Assembly (NCBI GenBank): GCA_017440575.1
Contig: JAFSGY010000084.1
Span: 1 to 34,066 of the forward strand
DNA from: Lachnospiraceae bacterium
GTDB lineage: Bacteria > Bacillota > Clostridia > Lachnospirales > Lachnospiraceae
Direction of reading: 5' to 3'
Length of the DNA: 34,066 nucleotides
The position numbers were made by a program, and so were the translations under genes. This document shows, piece after piece, positions 8,729-15,695 of the stretch (positions within the stretch are counted from its first letter, which is position 1; each line of letters opens with the position of its first letter). A model generated the notes under the pieces. It was not told where the DNA came from. It worked only from the letters and a program-made list of their open reading frames with translations, and searched no databases.

Positions 8729-9418
8729 ATGAACCGTAGAACGAAAAAAATAACAGCGGCAATTCTTGCATTGGCGTTAACTTTTGCTTTTACCATAACC
8801 GCTTCGGCTAAGGAGTCGATAGGTAATGGATTGATTTTATCAAATGATGTAGTAACCTTGACAGAAAATAGTTCCACTGTTTTAGTGGCTACTATGCAGG
8901 ATGGGTTCGATGCTTCAAGATTAGCCTGTGTCTCTGCGAATCCTGAGATTGCGACAGTAACACCTGTCATTGCAGTTAATAACATAGCACATTTTCAGAT
9001 TGATTATGTAGGCAATGGTTCTACGGTAGTGGCCATATATCATATGGATAATCCGGCAGTCGTAGCCTATACAACAGTAAATACAAGGGCTCTTATTATG
9101 GAGCTTCCTGCTAAGCTTGGTAGAAATAAGGATAATTATTGTACGGTAACCGGGTATGAGTTTGTTCCATATGAATTCCATAAATATGCCAATTTTAATG
9201 ACTATAAGTATACTTTGAAATTGAGCTATCGTTGTGATTCTTATAAGGACGATGTGTATGCAAAATGGGGCTGCTATGGTTACTTCTATGATGCAGCGGG
9301 AAATGTTCTTTCTAAGGTGCATTTGTATTGTGGTTCTCTTGCGAAAGGACGCGTATATCAAAGTGAATTCCATGTGCCGGTAAATGCAGTCCGTTTTTCA
9401 GTGGAAGGATTTAAATAG
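8729..9418 (+). CDS. Exported protein with Ig-like (BIG-type) fold, function unknown
   Basis: A 229-residue protein with a classic signal peptide (MNRRTKK, hydrophobic core AAILALALTFAFTI, cleavage after TASA near residue 27). The mature N-terminal part (NDVVTLTENSSTVLVAT, then ANPEIATVTPVI, then GNGSTVVAIYHMDNP) has the alternating pattern of bacterial Ig-like (Big2) repeats. The C-terminal part is Tyr- and Cys-rich with no motif I know. GAGGAG lies before the ATG. The RND adaptor gene begins 32 nt downstream with no terminator between, so it is probably co-transcribed with the efflux pump and may act with it outside the membrane; that link is inference from position. Confidence 0.75.
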   Translation: MNRRTKKITAAILALALTFAFTITASAKESIGNGLILSNDVVTLTENSSTVLVATMQDGFDASRLACVSANPEIATVTPVIAVNNIAHFQIDYVGNGSTVVAIYHMDNPAVVAYTTVNTRALIMELPAKLGRNKDNYCTVTGYEFVPYEFHKYANFNDYKYTLKLSYRCDSYKDDVYAKWGCYGYFYDAAGNVLSKVHLYCGSLAKGRVYQSEFHVPVNAVRFSVEGFK

Positions 9419-9450
9419 AAGATTGGATAAGGAGTGAAAGAGGAAATAAA

Positions 9451-10926
9451 ATGAAAAACAGACAGAGAAAATTAGCATTACTATTATGTGCTGTAATGTC
9501 CATATCCGTACTTGGAGGGTGTGGTCAAAAGGAAGAGGCTGTGGAAGAAATTGTTGAGGATGTGGCAATCGTAGAAGCGTCTGCTCCTATAGTGGGAGAT
9601 TTGAAGCTCAGTGGAGAGTTTATTGCTACTGTGAATCCGGATGAATCGGTCTATATTATTCCGAAGGCTACCGCAGAGGTTATGGAGGTAATGGTAAAGG
9701 CAGGTGATGTAGTAGAAGCAGGTGATGTACTGGCAGTATTGGATGATACGATGGCACAGCTTTCTATGAGATCAGCTCAGATTGGACTGGATAATGCACA
9801 GAGAGCCTATACGCTTTCTTATGGTGATGGTGCTACATTATTGAATGATATGCAGACAGACAGTAACATCCAGAAAGTAGAGGATGGAATGGAGGCGCAA
9901 CAGGAAGGTTACCTGGATGCGATGGATTCTCTTGCACGTTACCAGGACTTGCTTGAGGAAGCGGAGGATGAGCTTGCTAATGTGCGTAAGGAATATGATT
10001 ATAGGGAAGATCCGGAAGAAATCATGGATTATGCGGACAGTATTGATAAGAATACGTTGGAAGGTGCAGCAGAGTATCAGGCAGCGCTGGCGCGTTATCA
10101 GGCAGCAGCAACCCTTGACGCACAGTGGTCAGCTAAGGTTGATGGTTATAAGCAGGCAATCGATGGCTGTGAACAGGCATTAGAGGAATTGCAGGATGGT
10201 ATGAACAGTACATATGAGACTTATAGTCAGACAGCAACTTCTACAGCAATTACAAATGGAGAACTCAGAGAAGAACAGAAACAGGTATCTCAGAATAGTA
10301 TTTCAGCGGCGCAGCTTGCAGTAGAACAGGCTCAGGAAGGGTTAGATACTTATGTGATTACCGCAGCGATTTCCGGTGTTGTTGAAAATGTAAATATTAA
10401 GGTACATGATTTTGCTACATCCAGCAATCCGGCATTTGTAATCTCTAATAAGGATACTATGGTTGCAACCTACTACGTAAGCGAAGATGTGCGTAATACT
10501 TTTTCTGTAGGGCAGGAAATAGAGGTTGAGAAGGATGGAGAAAGGTATCTTGGTGAGGTTATTGAGATTGGTGGAACCATTGATACCACGACAGGACTTT
10601 TCAAGATTAAAGCAGGCATCAAGGGAGATGTATCGGGAATGTTATCCGGTACAAAGGTTAAAGTGACAACAGATACCTATAGAGCAGAGAATGCATTGAT
10701 TATCCCATATGATGCTGTATATTACGATGGAACACAGGCGTATGTATATACGGTAGTGGATGAAAGAGCAAAAAAGACGAATGTGACAACAGGTCTGTAT
10801 GATGTAGAGAATATTGTTATTACAGAGGGACTTACCAAGGATGATGTGGTAATTACAACATGGTCTGCCCAGCTGCGAGAAGGTGTTGCTGTTTCTGTGA
10901 AGGAACCAGAACAGATTCAGGAATAG
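9451..10926 (+). CDS. RND efflux adaptor lipoprotein (HlyD/MFP family)
   Basis: The extracytoplasmic adaptor of an RND exporter. A lipoprotein signal ends in LGGC with Cys24 as the lipidation site, so the mature protein would be anchored to the outer face of the membrane. A split lipoyl/barrel-sandwich domain follows (VMEVMVKAGDVVEAGDVLAVLDD, in part, at about 73-95, then ISGVVENVNIKVHDF at about 308), separated by a long Glu/Gln-rich coiled-coil region of about 180 residues. The C-terminal beta-barrel and membrane-proximal part carries GTKVKVTTD and LIIPYDAVYY. Length 491 fits the family. AGAGGAAA precedes the ATG. The pump gene starts 13 nt after its stop. Confidence 0.92.
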   Translation: MKNRQRKLALLLCAVMSISVLGGCGQKEEAVEEIVEDVAIVEASAPIVGDLKLSGEFIATVNPDESVYIIPKATAEVMEVMVKAGDVVEAGDVLAVLDDTMAQLSMRSAQIGLDNAQRAYTLSYGDGATLLNDMQTDSNIQKVEDGMEAQQEGYLDAMDSLARYQDLLEEAEDELANVRKEYDYREDPEEIMDYADSIDKNTLEGAAEYQAALARYQAAATLDAQWSAKVDGYKQAIDGCEQALEELQDGMNSTYETYSQTATSTAITNGELREEQKQVSQNSISAAQLAVEQAQEGLDTYVITAAISGVVENVNIKVHDFATSSNPAFVISNKDTMVATYYVSEDVRNTFSVGQEIEVEKDGERYLGEVIEIGGTIDTTTGLFKIKAGIKGDVSGMLSGTKVKVTTDTYRAENALIIPYDAVYYDGTQAYVYTVVDERAKKTNVTTGLYDVENIVITEGLTKDDVVITTWSAQLREGVAVSVKEPEQIQE

Positions 10927-10939
10927 GAGGAATGATAGT

Positions 10940-13900
10940 ATGAATTCCTTAACTAAGCTGGCTTTAAAAAGACCTGTTTCCGCTCTTTTAATTGTACTGG
11001 CAATTGGTGTATTTGGTATTGGCTCGGTATTTGGCTTCAAAATGGAGCTGACACCGGAGATGGAAATGCCTATGCTCTTTGTTATGACAGTGTATCAGGG
11101 AGGAGACCCGGAGACAACACAGGAGCTTGTGACTAAGGTTGTTGAAAATTCGGGTAAGACTCTTGCCGGAGTTGATTCGATTGATTCGCAGACTTCAGCC
11201 AATATGTCTATGGTAATGTTTACCTATGATTATGGAATGGATATAGATGAAGCATATGCAGACCTTCGTAGCGCTTTGGACACCGCTTCGCTTCAGCTGC
11301 CTGAGGATGCTTATGATCCGGTTATTGTTGAAATGAATATGAATGCTGCGGATGTTATGACACTTTCTGTAACAACAACGGGTGATACGGATGTACTAAC
11401 TTTCGTAAATGATGAACTGGAGCCGGAGCTTGACCGAATTGCAGATATTGCAGACATTACGGTAACAGGTGGTCAGGAGGATTATATCCGTATTGAACTT
11501 CATCAGGATAAGATGAAGCAGTATGGTGTAACCATGTCAAATGTAGCTACATATATTTCGACAACAGACTTTACGATACCGATTGGTTCTGTAAAGCAGG
11601 GGTCACAGGAGGTTAGCTCATCAGCATCTTCAAAACCGGAGACGTTAATTGATTTGCAGAATGTCCCTATTGTAACAAATCGGGGAAGCGTGATAAAGCT
11701 ATCGGATATTGCCACCGTTTCTATGGCGGCAAAGGATTACGACAGTATTAGCCGATTTAATGGAAATGACAGTATCAGTATTGGTATAGCGAAAACGCAG
11801 AGTGCTGGTACGGTAGATGTGTCACGAGAAGTGAAGGAAGTAATCGAGAAGGTTGCTGCAAAGAATTCTGCGGTACAGATATCAGTAGCCTATGATGCGG
11901 CAGATGGTATTATCTCTTCCTTGAGTTCCGTTGCAGAGACCTTGGTGCTTGGTGTCATTCTTTCTATGCTTGTTTTGTTTGTCTTTTTTGGAGATATTAA
12001 GGCAAGCTTGATTGTCGGAAGTTCTATGCCGCTTTCGTTATTAGTAGCATTAATTGTGATGAGCTTTGCAGGCTTTTCGCTAAATATTGTTACCATGGGA
12101 GCATTGGTTATTGCGATTGGTATGATGGTAGACTCGTCTATCGTCGTACTGGAGAGCTGTTTTAGATTAAAGGATGAAAAGCCGGATTTCAAGGAGGCAG
12201 CCTTAGTCGGTACACAGGCGGTTGGTTCTTCCGTAGTTGCTTCCACTATTACAACAATTGTTGTTTATTTGCCATTGGCAACAATGGATGGTCTGGCAGG
12301 TCAGTTGTTTGATGAGCTTGGTTTTACGATTATCTTCACCATGCTTGCATCGTTAATTGTATCGTTGACATTAATTCCGATTTTCTTCTGGAAGTACAGA
12401 CCAAAGGAAAAGAAATCATTACCGATTAATAAGCTTCTGGAAAGAATTAATGCAGGTTATCGTAAGCTTTTAGGGCATATTATGCATAAGAGAAAAACGG
12501 TTATGCTGGTTGCGATTGCGCTGTTAGGTATTTCCCTATGGCTTGCCGGACAGCTTGATACAGAGCTTATGTCAGCAACCGGCTTGGATAATGTGAGCAT
12601 TTCAATAGAGCAGCGAAGCGGTACAAGACTGGAAGTGATGGATGAAAATATTCAGCCGATAGAACAGATGATTATGGAAGATGAAGATTTTGCAGCTTGT
12701 AATGTGTCAATTAGTGGTGCAATAGCTACGATTACGGCATATCCGTCCGAAAGCTGCACAAAGAGTGTGTCAGAGCTTGTAGACAAATATAATCAGATAT
12801 TAAGCGGTTATACGAATATGAGTATTATTGTAGAGGCTGGCGGAAGCGGTATGACTTCAATGCTGGGAAGTGGTTCATCAACAGAAATTGACCTTAGTGG
12901 CGAGAATATGGATGATTTAAAGACAGCGGCAAGACAGGTTGAAGCGTTAATGCTGGAGATACCGGGTGTTATCAAGGTATCTAGTGATATTTCATCCGCG
13001 GCTTCGCAGGCAAAGATACAGATTGATCCGTTAAAGTGTATGGATGTAGGACTGACGGCGGTACAGGTAGCAGGTGAGATGTATAATGCCAGCAGTGGTA
13101 CTGAGGTTATGAAGATGAATCTTGGAACGGATGAATACTCTGTTATGCTGGAATATCCAAAGGGAAGCTATGATGAGATGAGCCAGATGCTCAACCTTGA
13201 GATTACAACTCCAAGAGGAACGACTATCACAGTAGGAGACGTAGCAGAGGCAGTTTATTCTGATGTTCCAGAGTCTTTGGTACGAAGTAATGACAAATAT
13301 CAGGTTGCGATTATTGCACATACTACGGAAGAAGCCCGTTTTACTGCGCAGAATGCCATTTATGAAGCAGTTGAAAAGGCAGAATTCCCGGAAGGCGTAG
13401 CCCAAACTGAAAATATGATGACAGAGATGATTATGGAAGAGTTTACGGCGATTGGCGTAGCCATTGCGATTGCTGTATTCCTGATTTTCCTTGTTATGGC
13501 GATTCAGTTTGAGTCTCCTAGATTCTCACTTATGGTTATGCTTAGTATCCCGTTTAGTTTGATTGGTTCCTTCTTCCTGCTCTATATATCAGGTTCCACA
13601 CTCAATATGACCTCATTAATGGGTATCTTGATGTTGGTTGGAATTGTTGTAAATAACGGTATTTTATATGTTGATACAACAAATCAGTTAAAGCAGGAGA
13701 TGCCTTTGGATGATGCCTTGATAGAAAGCGGTTGTATTCGTCTGCGTCCGATTCTGATGACAACTCTTACAACCATTCTTTCCATGGTACCAATGGTATT
13801 TGCAACCAATGAGAATGCGGCTATGATGAAAGGTATGTCATTGATTATCATTGGTGGTCTGATTACATCTACCTTGTTAATTCTCTTACTCTTACCAAGC

Positions 13901-14005
13901 TTCTATCTGTTAATGGATAAGGATGGAAGACGTGCAGCCAAGGAGAGAAAGAGAGAAAAAAGAGAAGCAAGACGCGCTAAGAAAAGCGGTCAGGAAAAAG
14001 AATAG
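10940..14005 (+). CDS. RND family efflux permease (AcrB/SwrC-like)
   Basis: The inner-membrane pump of the exporter, using the proton gradient; the substrate is unknown. The 1021-residue protein has the full RND layout: TM1 (about 12-32) starting from LALKRPVSALL, a large porter loop, helices 2-6 (about 325-480), a second large loop, and helices 8-12. TM4 reads GMMVDSSIVVLES with Asp398 at the proton-relay position; the second Asp of Gram-negative AcrB (VDD) is Ser here. TM10 has the matching VGIVVNNGILYVD. The C-terminus is a Lys/Arg-rich cytoplasmic tail. AGGAGG precedes the ATG. No outer-membrane TolC gene is present, as expected for a monoderm. Confidence 0.94.
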   Translation: MNSLTKLALKRPVSALLIVLAIGVFGIGSVFGFKMELTPEMEMPMLFVMTVYQGGDPETTQELVTKVVENSGKTLAGVDSIDSQTSANMSMVMFTYDYGMDIDEAYADLRSALDTASLQLPEDAYDPVIVEMNMNAADVMTLSVTTTGDTDVLTFVNDELEPELDRIADIADITVTGGQEDYIRIELHQDKMKQYGVTMSNVATYISTTDFTIPIGSVKQGSQEVSSSASSKPETLIDLQNVPIVTNRGSVIKLSDIATVSMAAKDYDSISRFNGNDSISIGIAKTQSAGTVDVSREVKEVIEKVAAKNSAVQISVAYDAADGIISSLSSVAETLVLGVILSMLVLFVFFGDIKASLIVGSSMPLSLLVALIVMSFAGFSLNIVTMGALVIAIGMMVDSSIVVLESCFRLKDEKPDFKEAALVGTQAVGSSVVASTITTIVVYLPLATMDGLAGQLFDELGFTIIFTMLASLIVSLTLIPIFFWKYRPKEKKSLPINKLLERINAGYRKLLGHIMHKRKTVMLVAIALLGISLWLAGQLDTELMSATGLDNVSISIEQRSGTRLEVMDENIQPIEQMIMEDEDFAACNVSISGAIATITAYPSESCTKSVSELVDKYNQILSGYTNMSIIVEAGGSGMTSMLGSGSSTEIDLSGENMDDLKTAARQVEALMLEIPGVIKVSSDISSAASQAKIQIDPLKCMDVGLTAVQVAGEMYNASSGTEVMKMNLGTDEYSVMLEYPKGSYDEMSQMLNLEITTPRGTTITVGDVAEAVYSDVPESLVRSNDKYQVAIIAHTTEEARFTAQNAIYEAVEKAEFPEGVAQTENMMTEMIMEEFTAIGVAIAIAVFLIFLVMAIQFESPRFSLMVMLSIPFSLIGSFFLLYISGSTLNMTSLMGILMLVGIVVNNGILYVDTTNQLKQEMPLDDALIESGCIRLRPILMTTLTTILSMVPMVFATNENAAMMKGMSLIIIGGLITSTLLILLLLPSFYLLMDKDGRRAAKERKREKREARRAKKSGQEKE

Positions 14006-14020
14006 ATTTAATTGATTGAG

Positions 14021-14053
14021 GAAGGATGACTGAAAGGTTGTCCTTCTTTTTTT
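14021..14053 (+). terminator. Intrinsic terminator of the RND operon
   Basis: GAAGGATGAC (14021-14030) pairs with GTTGTCCTTC (14037-14046) over 10 bp with two wobbles, a 6-nt loop, then seven Ts. Confidence 0.88.
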
Positions 14054-14267
14054 ATGTGACTATGAATTAAGTATACAGCTATCGTTACTCTTGCATGTGC
14101 AAACGGTAAATTTTAAATTTTAAAATATTTATAAATTAGAAACGAATTATTACATTTGAATTTGCAAAATAAAGAGAAATCCTTCATAATATCATAGACA
14201 TGTCAAAGAGTTATCAGATCTAATATATCTGACAAAAAATCAAGCCGAATCGGCAACTATTTCATGA

Positions 14268-14296
14268 TTGTGAAAAAGAAAAGAGTATACTATAAT
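14268..14296 (+). promoter_or_regulatory. Promoter whose -10 abuts the ribosome site of the Rpn-like gene
   Basis: TTGTGA (14268-14273), a 17-bp spacer, TATAAT (14291-14296). GGAGG follows immediately at 14297-14301 and the ATG at 14308, so a transcript starting about 7 nt after the -10 would lack most of the ribosome site. An alternative -10, TATACT (14286-14291), shifts the start little. Upstream, TCAGAT/ATCTGA (14214-14232) forms an inverted repeat that may be an operator. The rest of 14054-14267 is AT-rich with no gene that I see. Confidence 0.4.
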
Positions 14297-14307
14297 GGAG
14301 GAAATGA

Positions 14308-15222
14308 ATGAAACTGAAAAAATGGAAAATCAGCAGATTCTGGCGTCGAATCAGAATACGCAGAAAGTATAAAGACAGACTGTTTCAAAAGGTCTTTGAG
14401 GATAAGAAAGATTTACTGGAGCTGTATAATGCGGTGAATGGAACTGCTTATACCAATCCGGAGGAATTGGAAATTACGACTCTTGATGATGTAATTTATC
14501 TGTCCATGAAAAATGACTTATCGTTTATCATATCTTCGACACTGAATCTATATGAACATCAATCAACCTATAATCCCAATATTCCTGTAAGAGGACTTAT
14601 GTATTTTGCACGGCTGTATGAGGCATATATAAAAAAGAACGGCTATGATATTTATGGTCATAGGCAGGTAAAGCTTCCGACACCCCAGTTTGTAGTTTTT
14701 TACAATGGAAGAGAGAATCAACCGGATGAGCTGATACTGAAGTTATCAGATGCCTTTGAAACTAAATGTTTAACAGAGCCTGTTCTGGAATGCAAAGTCC
14801 GTATGCTGAATATTAATTACGGTCATAACCAGAAGTTGTTGAAGGCATGTAAAAGACTACATGATTATGCGTATTTCATAAAGGAAGTAAATGTAGGACT
14901 TGATAGTGGCATGGAATTGGATGAAGCCATAGCTAGTGCAATGGATGAGTGTATAGAGAAGAATGTTCTGGCTGATATTTTGCTTAAATGTAAAAGTGAG
15001 GTATTCAACATGCTACTAACGGAATATGATGAGAAGAAACATTGGAAGACTGTAAGGGAGGAAGGACGTGAAGAAGGCTATGCAGCTGGACGTACGGATG
15101 GCTATACAGAAGGAAAAGCTGAATTAATCCGCGTAATGTATCAGAATGGTTTAGATATGGAGACTATTGCAAAAAGTACAAACATCTCGGTGGAAGATAT
15201 ACGTGAAATGATTGGAGAATAA
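14308..15222 (+). CDS. Rpn-like PD-(D/E)XK family putative transposase/nuclease
   Basis: A 304-residue protein of the Rpn (recombination-promoting nuclease)/putative transposase group, commonly present in many copies in Lachnospiraceae. The fold's signature is visible: KNDLSFII with Asp70 and, 13 residues later, YEHQS with the E-x-Q variant of the nuclease motif (Glu83, Gln85), then RGLMYFARLYEAYI and FVVFYNGRE. The C-terminus has the usual EGREEGYAAGRTDGYTEGKA glycine repeat and a small helix-turn-helix-like tail. The Arg/Lys-rich N-terminus (MKLKKWKISRFWRRIRIRRK) is basic. It has its own promoter and terminator. No terminal inverted repeats or target duplications were seen, so I do not call a transposon. 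Confidence 0.8.
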   Translation: MKLKKWKISRFWRRIRIRRKYKDRLFQKVFEDKKDLLELYNAVNGTAYTNPEELEITTLDDVIYLSMKNDLSFIISSTLNLYEHQSTYNPNIPVRGLMYFARLYEAYIKKNGYDIYGHRQVKLPTPQFVVFYNGRENQPDELILKLSDAFETKCLTEPVLECKVRMLNINYGHNQKLLKACKRLHDYAYFIKEVNVGLDSGMELDEAIASAMDECIEKNVLADILLKCKSEVFNMLLTEYDEKKHWKTVREEGREEGYAAGRTDGYTEGKAELIRVMYQNGLDMETIAKSTNISVEDIREMIGE

Positions 15223-15238
15223 TAAGGATATAAGGTGA

Positions 15239-15267
15239 AAAGCTCTTGCTAGTTGCAAGGGCTTTTT
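15239..15267 (+). terminator. Intrinsic terminator after the Rpn-like gene
   Basis: AAAGCTCTTGC (15239-15249) pairs with GCAAGGGCTTT (15255-15265) with one wobble around a 5-nt loop, followed by Ts. Confidence 0.85.
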
Positions 15268-15311
15268 AAAAACCTAAATTTAGTAAAGTTTCTCAATAAG
15301 CACCAAAAAAC

Positions 15312-15340
15312 TTGCAATATACCCCCGAGGGGTATATAAT
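15312..15340 (+). promoter_or_regulatory. Copper-operon promoter with CsoR operator
   Basis: TTGCAA (15312-15317), a 17-bp spacer, TATAAT (15335-15340). The spacer holds a perfect inverted repeat, TATACCCC-CGA-GGGGTATA (15318-15336), which matches the known CsoR operator type (TACCCC-N-GGGGTA). Repressor bound here would block both promoter elements; Cu(I) would release it. Confidence 0.88.
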
Positions 15341-15373
15341 GCATATGAATAACAAGAGAAGGGACGTGAGAGC

Positions 15374-15682
15374 ATGGAAGAAACAAAAGAATGTAGTTGG
15401 TGTCAAAAGACGAAGGAACGTTCTGAGAAGGAATACAAGGACTTGATAAATCGTCTGAGTCGTATCGAAGGACAGATTCGAGGGATAAAGGGCATGATAG
15501 AAAAGGATGCTTATTGTACGGATATTTTGACACAGGTGGCAGCAGTTAATGCAGCGCTCAATAGTTTTAACAGGGTCTTGCTATCCAATCATATCAAGAC
15601 ATGTGTAACGAATGATATTCGTGAGGGGAAGGAAGAAACAGTGGACGAGCTGTTAGTAACCCTTCAGAAGCTTATGAAATAG
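15374..15682 (+). CDS. csoR: CsoR family copper-sensing repressor
   Basis: A small all-helical DNA-binding repressor (102 residues) that leaves its operator on binding Cu(I). The Cu(I) ligand set C-H-C is present with exact family spacing: Cys48, His73, Cys77 (DAYCTDIL, then NHIKTC). The helix 1 core NRLSRIEGQIRGIKGMI is typical of the CsoR/RcnR family. The N-terminus has a further CSWC (Cys7, Cys10), uncommon in short family members and possibly a second thiol site. It is the first gene of the copper operon, directly after its own operator, so it is autoregulated. AGAAGGGA lies about 9 nt before the ATG. CopA starts 13 nt after its stop. Confidence 0.93.
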   Translation: MEETKECSWCQKTKERSEKEYKDLINRLSRIEGQIRGIKGMIEKDAYCTDILTQVAAVNAALNSFNRVLLSNHIKTCVTNDIREGKEETVDELLVTLQKLMK

Positions 15683-15695
15683 AAAGGTGAAAAGA

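Noticed and set aside
8554-8985. Antisense 143-codon frame over the start of the exported-protein gene
   Set aside because: It mirrors a gene with a clear signal peptide and ribosome site, and has no family resemblance.
14054-14307. Transposon ends around the Rpn-like gene
   Set aside because: I found only short local palindromes and no matching terminal inverted repeats or target-site duplications; the gene has an ordinary terminator.
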